A DNA stretch of 8,260 nt from a bacterium (lineage in GTDB: Bacteria; UBA9089; CG2-30-40-21; SBAY01): contig JASEHU010000081.1 of assembly GCA_030018635.1 (NCBI GenBank), forward strand, positions 1 through 8,260. The letters run 5' to 3'. The notes under the pieces were generated by a model. That model ran no database searches. It saw only the letters and a program-made list of their open reading frames with translations, and was not told the DNA's origin. The position numbers were made by a program, and so were the translations under genes. This document shows, in pieces, positions 1 to 7,400 of this stretch (position 1 is the first letter of the stretch; each line of letters opens with the position of its first letter).

Positions 1-59
1 ATATCAAATGGAATGACCCACTAACCTACTTCACAACTGATAACTGAGGGATTACGGAT

Positions 60-557
60 TTAACCCCCAAAATTTCTCTTTCGCCATAACCTTACTCCAA
101 CAAGTATTCCTGAACCAAGGAGTATGAATGCAGAAGGTTCAGGGGTAGCACCTCGAGTATAACCTGAAATAATCCCACCAAGTGTAGATTCAACCTCATA
201 TTTTATCCAGCCAGGCGTTCCTGAACTTTTGTATGAAAATCCGGCCAGTGAACTACAGGGAAGAATCTCAGTGAAAGGGGAATACCACTCTATCCAACTG
301 TTATAATCAGTTAAAATATCCCAATCAATAGATGGTTTGGTTATATCAGATACGACTACCGTTGGATATATATCCCAGAGCCAGATAGCCTCTGAACCTG
401 TATTTTTTAAGGTATAACTGTAAGTCCAGATGTCACTTAACTCTGTAATATTATACTCTATCTCCACCATTGGCAATCCAGAACTTACCCCTGCCTTAAT
501 GACAATTAACCCGCTTATTAAACCTATAACTAAAAACTTCCTTATCCTTTTTAACAT
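60..557 (-). CDS. PEP-CTERM sorted exported protein, 165 aa
   Basis: A small exported protein predicted to be anchored or processed at the envelope by an exosortase. The N-terminus has basic residues (KRIRK) and a hydrophobic stretch (residues 8-22), a signal peptide. The middle (30-130) is rich in aromatic residues and beta-strand patterns (TYSYTLKNTG, then WLWDIYP), has no recognised enzyme motif and could be a small beta-sandwich. The C-terminus is a textbook PEP-CTERM tag: PEP at 139-141, a hydrophobic segment at 142-157 and a basic end, RLWRKR. The frame is open from a TTG at 572, but ATG at 557 is the better start. GGAGGTGG (563-570) sits 5 nt before it, and the TTG would place that ribosome binding site inside the gene. 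It follows the 682-aa gene by 15 nt and is probably last in the operon. The family call is secure; the specific role is unknown. Confidence 0.9.
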   Translation of the reverse strand: MLKRIRKFLVIGLISGLIVIKAGVSSGLPMVEIEYNITELSDIWTYSYTLKNTGSEAIWLWDIYPTVVVSDITKPSIDWDILTDYNSWIEWYSPFTEILPCSSLAGFSYKSSGTPGWIKYEVESTLGGIISGYTRGATPEPSAFILLGSGILVGVRLWRKRNFGG

Positions 558-562
558 TTTTA

Positions 563-570
563 CCACCTCC
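563..570 (-). promoter_or_regulatory. Ribosome binding site deciding the start of the PEP-CTERM gene
   Basis: On the minus strand this reads GGAGGTGG, 5 nt before the ATG at 557-555. It begins 2 nt after the TAA stop (575-573) of the preceding gene, so translation of the two genes is probably coupled. Its position argues against the upstream TTG at 572 as the start codon. Confidence 0.85.
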
Positions 571-572
571 AA

Positions 573-2621
573 TTATTGTTCCTCAACCACAAGACTACCG
601 CTAATCAGATTTCCGTCTGAGGAATGGACTACTGCACCGGTAGTCTCGATACTAAAGTAATCCGGCACTTTATCGATTACCCTGACCACAAAATTAACCT
701 GCCCTGGGATGCCGACAAATTGACCTGTTCCTTTAATTGTTGCCTCATTACCATTAATAACAAAAGAGGTTATCGAGTCAGTTATTAACTGTCTTCTGTT
801 CTTATGGTCTAAATATTTTACAAAGCCACCTGGGCTTGAATTTCCCTCGCTAAAACTTACATCTATTTGAAAACTTGCCCGGTAGTTGTTTGATTGCAAG
901 TATAATCCACCGCCAACTGCCTTACCGGGGGTATTGACTGCCACTATTTTGCCGAGGTAAAGCATAACCTCACCATCAAAATTACCTACAACTAAATCCT
1001 TTATGCCATCATTATTCCAATCAACGACAAATGGCACGGCATAATCCCCAACATCAATATCACTACCATTTGCTTGAACAAAAGAGCCGGTGCTAAAGGT
1101 TGGAGTTCCATCCTCACCTTGATTAAGATAACAGGTGAGCTTGCCATATCGCTCTCCAATCAATAAATCCTTTTTACCATCGCCATTAAAATCAGTAACA
1201 AAAGGAGCGGCATTGGCTCCAACATCAATTGGTAAGCCACCTGCAAAAATTAAGGTACTTGAACCAAAGGCAGGTAACTCATCAGTTCCCGTGTTGATAA
1301 ATAAATGAATCTTACCCTGACCATCTCCAACAACTAAATCCTTCCTGGTATCATTGTTCCAGTCAACGACAAACGGCACGGCACAATCAAACACCTCTAC
1401 CACTGATTGAGCGGTAGCCACAATAAATGCCGGCGAGTCATCTAAACCAACATTCTGATAAAATCTTACCTTACCAAACCTATCACCAATAATCAGGTCT
1501 TTACGATTATTAATATTCCAATTAACGACAAACGGGGCTAAAAAACTGCCCTGGGATAAAATCATAGACTCGGTAGTAAAGGTAGGGGTTCCATCGGTCC
1601 CTTGATTTTCAAAATAGGTAATTACCCCATTTCCATTGCCGAGGATTAAATCCTTTTTACCATCGTTATTCCAATCAACAACAAACGGGGTAGAATAATT
1701 GCTCACATCTAAGTTTGCACCGTTTGCCTGAATCTTTTGTCCTACGGTGAACTCAAAATCTACCGCAGGGATTAAACCTGCCGCTACCTCTGAAGTCATA
1801 CCTGAGGTTACCTCTACTAATTGATTGAATACCTCATACCCGGCTTTAGCCACGCGGATAACATACTTACCCGTGAGCAGGTTTGGAATAGTTAGTTCAG
1901 TGGCTCCCTGATATTGTCCTGAATACCCATAATTACCACCTGAATATACCTTTGCATTAGCAGGTGTAGAGACAATATGAATATTACCGGTTGTTGGGGT
2001 GTCATTTTCATCAAGAGGGTCTGTCCCGGCGTCTTTTTCCTCACCATCGTTATAGCCATCGTTATCTGAATCACTATCTATTGGATTAGTTCCTTCGATT
2101 ATTTCCTGTCCATCCAGGACATCGTCATTATCGGTATCCGGAAGATTAGGGTCAGTTTCCATGGAATCCACCTTACCATTCTTATTTACATCCTCTGCCC
2201 CATCCATCAGGCCATCACCATCCGTATCCGGGTTAAGTGGGTCAGTGGTCGTAGTTGGATCTGCATCTGCAACAAAAACACCCATATTGGTATTATTTCC
2301 CTCAGGAGCGGTCAATCCTTTTTCTGTCCCATCTAAAATACCATCTCCATCGGTATCCTTTTGCCTGGGATTGGTTTCCCAAAAGTCCCAGATACCATTT
2401 ACATTCATATCCTCTTTTCCATCGGTTAGCCCATCATCATCCGTATCATCATCATAAGGGTCTGTACCAGTGGTTTGTTCAATATAATCCGGTATGCCAT
2501 CATTATCTGAATCGGGATTATAGAGTTGAACACAGATTGATATACTGGCGGCTATGACAGTTATAGGAATGGAAACTAATCCTACAATAGTTATACCTTT
2601 CAATAAATATCTTTTTATCAT
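573..2621 (-). CDS. Exported modular protein: calcium-loop repeats, PEGA, five FG-GAP repeats, C-terminal beta domain
   Basis: A 682-aa extracellular multidomain protein, probably adhesive or structural. Residues 1-25 are a signal peptide. Residues 37-192 carry eight Asp-rich loops of the D-x-D-x-D-G-x-x-D type (starting near 37, 59, 71, 89, 132, 144, 162, 184), typical of thrombospondin type 3/EF-hand-like calcium-binding repeats. Residues 211-283 fit a PEGA domain (IVSTPANAKVY, then LLTGKYVIRVAKAGYE). Residues 288-557 hold five FG-GAP/VCBS-like repeats keyed by PFVVDWNNDGxKDLxxG, starting at 312, 363, 416, 473 and 530. Repeats 2 and 3 have degenerate calcium loops. Residues 565-680 begin with GGG and resemble the post-COAP-type beta domains of secreted proteins, a weaker call. 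No catalytic motif is visible. The ATG is 10 nt after the preceding stop, with a GAGGTAA-type ribosome binding site. Five repeats are fewer than the seven of a closed propeller. Confidence 0.93.
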   Translation of the reverse strand: MIKRYLLKGITIVGLVSIPITVIAASISICVQLYNPDSDNDGIPDYIEQTTGTDPYDDDTDDDGLTDGKEDMNVNGIWDFWETNPRQKDTDGDGILDGTEKGLTAPEGNNTNMGVFVADADPTTTTDPLNPDTDGDGLMDGAEDVNKNGKVDSMETDPNLPDTDNDDVLDGQEIIEGTNPIDSDSDNDGYNDGEEKDAGTDPLDENDTPTTGNIHIVSTPANAKVYSGGNYGYSGQYQGATELTIPNLLTGKYVIRVAKAGYEVFNQLVEVTSGMTSEVAAGLIPAVDFEFTVGQKIQANGANLDVSNYSTPFVVDWNNDGKKDLILGNGNGVITYFENQGTDGTPTFTTESMILSQGSFLAPFVVNWNINNRKDLIIGDRFGKVRFYQNVGLDDSPAFIVATAQSVVEVFDCAVPFVVDWNNDTRKDLVVGDGQGKIHLFINTGTDELPAFGSSTLIFAGGLPIDVGANAAPFVTDFNGDGKKDLLIGERYGKLTCYLNQGEDGTPTFSTGSFVQANGSDIDVGDYAVPFVVDWNNDGIKDLVVGNFDGEVMLYLGKIVAVNTPGKAVGGGLYLQSNNYRASFQIDVSFSEGNSSPGGFVKYLDHKNRRQLITDSITSFVINGNEATIKGTGQFVGIPGQVNFVVRVIDKVPDYFSIETTGAVVHSSDGNLISGSLVVEEQ
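951..1760 (-). repeat. Five FG-GAP/VCBS repeats within the 682-aa gene
   Basis: Coding repeats of 51-57 aa, each containing the core PFVVDWNND followed by KDL and a glycine turn. At DNA level the cores near 1008-1048, 1350-1389 and 1661-1690 are very similar, so the repeats arose by fairly recent duplication or have been homogenised. The spacing between cores is 51, 53, 57 and 57 residues. Confidence 0.85.
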
Positions 2622-2634
2622 AATTTACCTCTTA
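2622..2634 (-). promoter_or_regulatory. Coupled stop / ribosome binding site / start junction
   Basis: On the minus strand the junction reads TAAGAGGTAAATT and then ATG. The TAA stop of the 311-aa gene merges with the GAGGTAA ribosome binding site of the 682-aa gene. This favours translational coupling and a fixed ratio of the two proteins. Confidence 0.8.
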
Positions 2635-3567
2635 TTGACTGCTGATACCTGATGGCTGAACGCTTACAAATACCTTTGTATAATAACCAACCCTATTCTG
2701 GGTGATGTGCAAGAGAAACATATATTTTTTGCCTTTATATTCCTCTTTTCCCGCAAATTCAACGGCTATATTTACCTCTTTTTTCTCGCCACCGGCTAAG
2801 ACGAATTCCTCCCCCTTAATTTTTAAAAATGTCGGGTCTGGACAGAGCTCATAACCTTTATCCGCAATCATGGTATAGGTTCCCACAGGAATACTTTTAA
2901 TCATGTAAGATAGGGTTTGTGTGCCTGAATTGGTAATTGTAATTGCTCCACAACTCGTTACTGTGCCACAAATAACATTTTCTACATATATTTCCCCTGG
3001 TTCTACCTTAAAATTAAGGCTACCAATTGTTGGTATCTCTTTTTCTTCAACGAGGCAAGCCTCCACGAGGCAAGCCTCCACGAGGCAAGCCTCCTTTAAG
3101 GGCAGTTCATTACTAATGGTAAAAAGCAGCTTACTTTTTAATCCTACGCCAAAACCAATTCCTCCTTTAGCTACTGTATGGGACCAGATAAACGCCTCAA
3201 ATCTTTTACCAGAATATCTTTCATCATCCGGGATAGTGATAATTACATCGGTAACAATTGCTTCCTGAGATTTAACATCAAAGAAGGTATCTTTTTCTAC
3301 CTTAATCCATGAGGTATCGGGAATAGCCTCATATCCTTCGTCAAGTTCTCCTTGGGCAGGGATTATTGTCTCGATTTTTAGATTAACCTCTTCTTCACCT
3401 GTATTTAGCACATTTAAAGGTAAATTAACTAATTTTTTGGTAGAATATGTCCCGCCAATATTAAGGTTTTCAATTAATACCTTAGCAAAATAAGTCTGTA
3501 ATCCCATTATTGCCCCTGCATCGCGGACACATAACAGAAATAATATCAAAACAATCATTCTTTTCAT
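2632..3567 (-). CDS. Exported protein with two Ig-like domains joined by an EACLV-repeat linker
   Basis: A 311-aa exported protein of unknown function. Residues 1-19 are a signal peptide ending DAGA; no lipobox is visible. Two beta-sandwich-like halves resemble each other. Residues 85-131 (WIKVEKDTFF, then ERYSGKRFEAFIWSH) match 246-289 (FLKIKGEEFV, then EEYKGKKYMFLLHIT). Each half is preceded by a segment with an N-T-G or N-S-G turn (55-57, 213-215). They are joined by three exact copies of EACLV (159-173), encoded by a 15-bp palindromic repeat. This puts three cysteines at five-residue spacing; others lie at 200, 206 and 242. The pattern loosely recalls DUF916/WxL-interacting or chaperone-like Ig folds, without enough similarity to name a family. 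The ATG follows an AAAGGA-type ribosome binding site (3574-3580). It probably forms an operon with the next two genes. The gene is certain; the function is not. Confidence 0.9.
   Translation of the reverse strand: MKRMIVLILFLLCVRDAGAIMGLQTYFAKVLIENLNIGGTYSTKKLVNLPLNVLNTGEEEVNLKIETIIPAQGELDEGYEAIPDTSWIKVEKDTFFDVKSQEAIVTDVIITIPDDERYSGKRFEAFIWSHTVAKGGIGFGVGLKSKLLFTISNELPLKEACLVEACLVEACLVEEKEIPTIGSLNFKVEPGEIYVENVICGTVTSCGAITITNSGTQTLSYMIKSIPVGTYTMIADKGYELCPDPTFLKIKGEEFVLAGGEKKEVNIAVEFAGKEEYKGKKYMFLLHITQNRVGYYTKVFVSVQPSGISSQ
3051..3095 (-). repeat. Three tandem 15-bp units, each a perfect palindrome, inside a coding region
   Basis: The plus-strand unit is CGAGGCAAGCCTCCA at 3051-3065 and 3066-3080. 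A third copy at 3081-3095 differs only in its last base. Each contains GAGGC-AA-GCCTC. In the mRNA this becomes GAGG-CUUG-CCUC, a four-pair stem capped by a CUUG tetraloop, three times in a row. The unit is a multiple of three, so copy-number changes keep the reading frame and add or remove EACLV. Confidence 0.95.
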
Positions 3568-3626
3568 CTATATTTCCTTTGATGTAATGTAACATTTTAA
3601 CCATCTGAAGCTTGGCTGTGCTAATT

Positions 3627-3669
3627 AGGGGTTAGGGAAAGAAAATGTAATTCCTGTTCCCTAACCCCT
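3627..3669 (-). other. Strong 13-bp perfect inverted repeat downstream of the 176-aa gene
   Basis: The arms 3627-3639 (AGGGGTTAGGGAA) and 3657-3669 are perfect reverse complements around a 17-nt loop. It lies about 80 nt past the stop of the 176-aa gene and about 60 nt before the 311-aa gene. No T-run follows on the minus strand, so it is not a canonical intrinsic terminator. It could stabilise the upstream mRNA end or attenuate transcription. The 181-nt gap (3568-3748) holds no gene. Confidence 0.8.
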
Positions 3670-3691
3670 GCCTCCTTGAACTCTCTTATCT

Positions 3692-3728
3692 ACAGGAGGA
3701 GACGGATTTAGTAATCTTTTCCTCCTGC
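3692..3728 (-). other. Hairpin just downstream of the 176-aa gene
   Basis: The perfect 8-bp arms CAGGAGGA (3693-3700) and TCCTCCTG (3720-3727) begin 21 nt past the stop codon at 3749. No T-tract follows on the minus strand. A similar hairpin lies upstream of the same gene at 4318-4347. Confidence 0.65.
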
Positions 3729-3748
3729 AGCTTTTTATGTCCATTGAA

Positions 3749-4279
3749 TTAATGGGCTATCGCCGTAATCGTCGTCGTAATCGCTTGTGCACTCGTATTT
3801 GAACCTGCTGTAGGTACACCGAACCTCAGCCATAAAAGCTTACTTGCCCCAACACCAACATTGACTCCACTATCATCACCATCACTAAATCTAGTAGTAG
3901 ATGCAGTCATCGCACTATTTGTTATATCATCATCTGTCGTAAAATTGTGTATTCCTTCAGTATCAAACAATCCCCCGAGTGCAAATTGATTTAGACCTGC
4001 TGCATGACCCTGAGTAGTAGCATTAGCATTGGTCCAATTGGCAGAATTTCCAGTATTTAACTGAAAATCTTCGGCTACATTACCGGTATTTGTTACTGTA
4101 AATGTACCTGAGTTTTGTACACTACCTGCTGAAACTACTCCTATTGCCCATGCACCAGGAGTTACTGATACACCAATAGATTGAATTTGCACGGTGATAG
4201 TGATCTCGGCACTTTGAGCCTCAACTGATAATACACCGATTACACCCAGCGCTGTCAATAAAACTAATAACTTTTTCAT
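3749..4279 (-). CDS. Small secreted beta-sandwich protein related to the protease C-terminal domain
   Basis: A 176-aa exported protein. The signal peptide (1-24) has a KK start, a hydrophobic core and an AQSA cleavage site. The mature part is rich in Thr, Ser, Ala, Asn and Gly, has no cysteine and is predicted all-beta. Residues 45-176 align along their length with residues 962-1095 of the neighbouring S8 protease. FTVTNTGNVAEDFQLN matches FKVTNNGNIAEDFTLN (12 of 16 identical). Other shared blocks are GGLF/KGLF, ASTTRF/ASSTKF and LLWLRF/YLWFQF, and both end in a Thr-rich beta strand. The ribosome binding site matches the 16S anti-SD over 10 nt, suggesting high output. It has no PEP-CTERM tag, LPxTG motif or lipobox, so it is either released or held by self-assembly. 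I infer an abundant structural or matrix subunit; another possibility is a protein that docks with or protects the protease. No named family is recognised. Confidence 0.92.
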   Translation of the reverse strand: MKKLLVLLTALGVIGVLSVEAQSAEITITVQIQSIGVSVTPGAWAIGVVSAGSVQNSGTFTVTNTGNVAEDFQLNTGNSANWTNANATTQGHAAGLNQFALGGLFDTEGIHNFTTDDDITNSAMTASTTRFSDGDDSGVNVGVGASKLLWLRFGVPTAGSNTSAQAITTTITAIAH

Positions 4280-4285
4280 CCTTTT

Positions 4286-4295
4286 TCACCTCCTT
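4286..4295 (-). promoter_or_regulatory. Exceptionally complete ribosome binding site of the 176-aa gene
   Basis: On the minus strand this reads AAGGAGGTGA, a 10-nt perfect complement of the usual 3' end of bacterial 16S rRNA, placed 6 nt before the ATG at 4279. It is the strongest site in the window; the other genes carry shorter matches. Confidence 0.9.
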
Positions 4296-4317
4296 TTTCT
4301 TGAATTTTATATATTTA

Positions 4318-4347
4318 ACAGGAGTTTTTTTAATTATTTCCTCCTGG
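4318..4347 (-). other. Hairpin in the leader of the 176-aa gene
   Basis: The arms CAGGAG (4319-4324) and CTCCTG (4341-4346) enclose a 16-nt AT-rich loop about 40 nt before the start codon. It resembles the hairpin at 3692-3728 on the other side of the gene: both have ACAGGAG on the left and TTTCCTCCTG on the right. Confidence 0.5.
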
Positions 4348-4363
4348 TATTTCTCACTTGCCT

Positions 4364-4401
4364 GGAGTCCTCAATTTGGAGTCCTAAATTTATTGAGGAC
4401 T
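4364..4401 (-). repeat. 14-bp tandem repeat overlapping a 10-bp inverted repeat
   Basis: Positions 4364-4377 and 4378-4391 are tandem copies (GGAGTCCTCAATTT and GGAGTCCTAAATTT, one mismatch). The perfect arms AGTCCTCAAT (4366-4375) and ATTGAGGACT (4392-4401) form a stem with a 16-nt loop. It lies 81-118 nt past the protease stop codon. No T-tract follows on the minus strand. The 202-nt gap 4280-4481 holds this, the palindrome at 4422-4437, the hairpin at 4318-4347 and no gene. Confidence 0.8.
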
Positions 4402-4421
4402 AATTTGTTAGCACCAAACTC

Positions 4422-4437
4422 CCCAGATAAATCTGGG
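4422..4437. repeat. Perfect palindrome with two-base centre
   Basis: CCCAGAT-AA-ATCTGGG: 7-bp arms around AA, 45 nt after the protease stop codon. It has the same arm-AA-arm layout as the coding repeat at 3051-3095 and the leader repeats at 7862-7873 and 7924-7935. Confidence 0.8.
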
Positions 4438-4481
4438 ACTCCTTTCTCCAGAAATCTCGTATGTTTCTTCTGACTTCTGTT

Positions 4482-7400
4482 CTACGGTAATTGTGCACTA
4501 ATAGTAACGGTAATTCCCTGTTGTGTAGTTACCGTCGTAGATGTAGGTGCCTGAAATTGAAACCAGAGATAGCGTGAAGCATTTACTGGGACCGATGCAC
4601 CATTAGCCGGCATAGCCAAATCTCCAAATTTAGTTGAACTCGCCGGCTGTACACTTGTATCAATAACATCATCCCATACAAAATGCATCCCTGTTGGGCT
4701 GTCGCCACTACCAACAAATAATCCTTTTAATACATATACCTCATCTCCTGCACTACTCCCTGCAGTCCATGTTGCTGGATTAGTCAAGTTCAATGTAAAA
4801 TCCTCGGCTATATTTCCATTATTAGTAACCTTAAATCGAGTAGTAGAGGAAGATTGAATAATCTGCCCCAGTCCAAGCTGTCCAAAACCTAAGGTCTTAC
4901 TTGTTATTCTCATTCGCCAGAGATTAAGAGCACCTGTGTCCTCTCTCCACCAGTCTCTTACCCATAAAGTCCATGTTCCTTTTGCATCTTCTCCTTGGAA
5001 GGTAGTTCCTGTAGTATCGGTAGCAAAGATATTATCAGCACTATCACCCGCCTCTTTGGCTTTTAAGGTATAGGTATTACCCGTAGGTGAGATTAAATCA
5101 AGACTTATATCACCTCGCCAAGTATGTGTAATATCCACAAAAACATCTACTGTGTCAACAATCAGGCTTGCAACATTTATATAACTTTTTACTTCACCTG
5201 CTTTATCAGGATTCTCCTCATCTGGCCATGCATTTGTTCCGTCTGGAATATCTAAATTTGGCACTTCATCTTTGGTATAGTAAAACTCAAAATCATCTAC
5301 TGAAATACTTAAACTATATATTAGTGTAGCAGTAGCATGTACTATTGCAGGATTACCAGTCCCATCATCTGCATCATGATATGTAGCGGTCATTATCTCA
5401 CCTGAGCTTACAATTTCTATTACACCATTTTGCTGTGTAGGAGAGGTAGCACATACTACAGATATTGTTCCTTTAAAAATAGAAGTATTTGACCCTGTCT
5501 CTTTCATAGTAATATTAGATTCTAAATCTCCACCGGTGGTAGTTAAGGTAGCAATACCTGTATATTGCTCTATGGTAGTTGCACCAGTATTTAAATCACT
5601 ATCTGTCACTGTTATCTGGATAATATCCCCCGGGATATACTTGTTTTTATCCAGTGTTATATTACCGGCTGGTACTGGTGAATGAAATATAGCCGTATAG
5701 GCATTGATCCTTCCTGTTCCAAGTTTTCCTTCATAGCCTGGATTTAAGGCGTCAATATCATCGGTTGTATTTTCAATCCTTTGTCTTACCAGAGTATTTG
5801 TCCAAGCAGGGTATAGGGAGAATAGAAGACCAGCCAAACCAGAAACAAAAGGGCACGCCATAGATGTTCCACTCATATAGGTATAGGTATCATTCCATAA
5901 TGTACTGTAAATAGAGCTTCCTGGGGCAGAAACATCTACCCAATCTCCATAATTAGAGAACGAAGACTTTGTGTCATTGTGAGTTGTAGATGCCACACCT
6001 ATTACTTTATCATAAGCTCCTGGATAGTATAAAGAACTGCTATTATCATTGCCCGCGGCAAATATGACTAAACTACCTGAACTATCGGCGTAGTCGATAG
6101 CATCCTTAACTACATTAGGAAAAACACCAGGAGACGTATATCCCCAGCTATTACTGAGTACTCGTGCTCCATTATCAACCGCATACTTTATTGCATTGCC
6201 TATAGCATCATCTGTAGCCGATGGGAACATCTTTACAGGCATAATTTTATTTGCCCAACCAACTCCTGCTACTCCTTGACTATTATTGGTCACAGCTGAG
6301 ATTATTCCTGCAACATGTGTCCCATGTCCATGATAATCCATCGGATTATTATCGTTATCAGCAAAGTCCCAACCTCTTGTATCATCTATATAGCCATTTC
6401 CATCATCGTCTATGCCGTTTCCAGAAATCTCACCTGAATTTGACCAGATGTTATTTGCTAAATCAGGATGGTCCCAGTCTACCCCAGTATCGATGACTGC
6501 AATAGTTACTCCACTTCCTGTATGAATATCCCATGCCTCAGGAGCATCAATATCAGCATCAGCAGTTCCTCCTGTCTGACCAGTATTATGTAATCCCCAT
6601 TGAGAAGAGAAGGAAGTATCATTAGGAGTAAGGTAGAGGGTGGCATAATAATTTGGCTCAGCATAAATCACATCTGGGTCTTTTTCATATTTTTTGATTA
6701 TCGATAGAATATCCGCATCCTCTGGAATGGTAAGTTTGTAAATATCATAGAGATTTGGTAGAGTAATTACTTGACCTGTTTGTAATCTTCGCACCTGGCT
6801 TTTTTTGCAGGCAGTTCTAAATACCCTCTCCATCCTGGTCACCCCACATTTATGATTCAAGTTTTCTATGGCTCTGGAACGGATAGCTATCTTACCAAGA
6901 ACTGCTACTCTCCCGTCTGTTGGCAGATTAATGACATCTGGCTTAAACTTCACCAATATCTCTCCATGTGCATATTTTATTTGTCTATGTTGAGGTTGCT
7001 CTACTCCTCCTTGTCCAGCAGAATTCGAAGAGTCAGATTGCGGGTTTGTAACTGATGGTAATCGTCCTGAACGATATGCTTTCCTACTAACTTTTCTTTC
7101 CATCGGATATGTCTCTATTACCTCCGGATTATCCACTATCCGTAATACATCCTTCTCATCAGCCGGTAGTCCTCTTAGAAACTGATGGTCGGATATTACA
7201 TTTGTTGCCGGTTTAACCCTTATTTTTATCCCTATATTTTCATAATACGATATTCTACCTGCCTTAGGTATATATTCAACCGGATGAAGGTTGACTAAAA
7301 GAATCCGGTATCCTTTTTTATCCTGGGTTGAGATATCCGAATAAATAGTTTTTGGGAATGGCTGATAAGAGTTATAGATTCTCTCATCAGGTAAGGTAGC

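Noticed and set aside
1..59. Possible further gene downstream of the PEP-CTERM gene
   Set aside because: The stretch is too short to judge, with no ribosome binding site, frame or hairpin visible.
2045..2514. Dockerin domain in the 682-aa protein
   Set aside because: The D-x-N-x-N-G loops look dockerin-like, but there are eight in a row with no paired dockerin helices, which fits thrombospondin-3-type spacer repeats better.
2161..2557. Open frames on the plus strand opposite the calcium-loop region
   Set aside because: They mirror the low-complexity Asp-rich repeats of the minus-strand gene, overlap each other, have no ribosome binding site and give no protein-like domain.
3051..3095. CRISPR array or mobile element made of the 15-bp repeats
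   Set aside because: The units are contiguous with no spacers, are only 15 bp long, and lie in frame inside a gene.
2921..3268. Plus-strand open frame with repeated STRQA
   Set aside because: It is the complement of the EACLV repeat region. The minus-strand gene has a signal peptide, an operon position and duplicated domains; this frame has none of these.
3520..3567. Lipoprotein signal in the 311-aa protein (Cys13)
   Set aside because: The residues before Cys13 (FLL) do not form a lipobox, and a standard cleavage site (DAGA) follows.
2632..4279. A WxL-type locus or TasA/camelysin-type fibre genes
   Set aside because: The NTGN beta-sandwich motif and the two-domain partner recall these systems, but no paired WxL motifs, LPxTG protein or SipW-like signal peptidase are visible, and similarity is too weak to name them.
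4366..4401. Intrinsic terminator after the protease gene
   Set aside because: The stem is good, but no run of T follows on the minus strand, so it is reported only as a repeat/hairpin.
6251..7055. Short plus-strand open frames inside the protease gene
   Set aside because: They lie opposite conserved catalytic and prodomain coding sequence and lack plausible translation signals.
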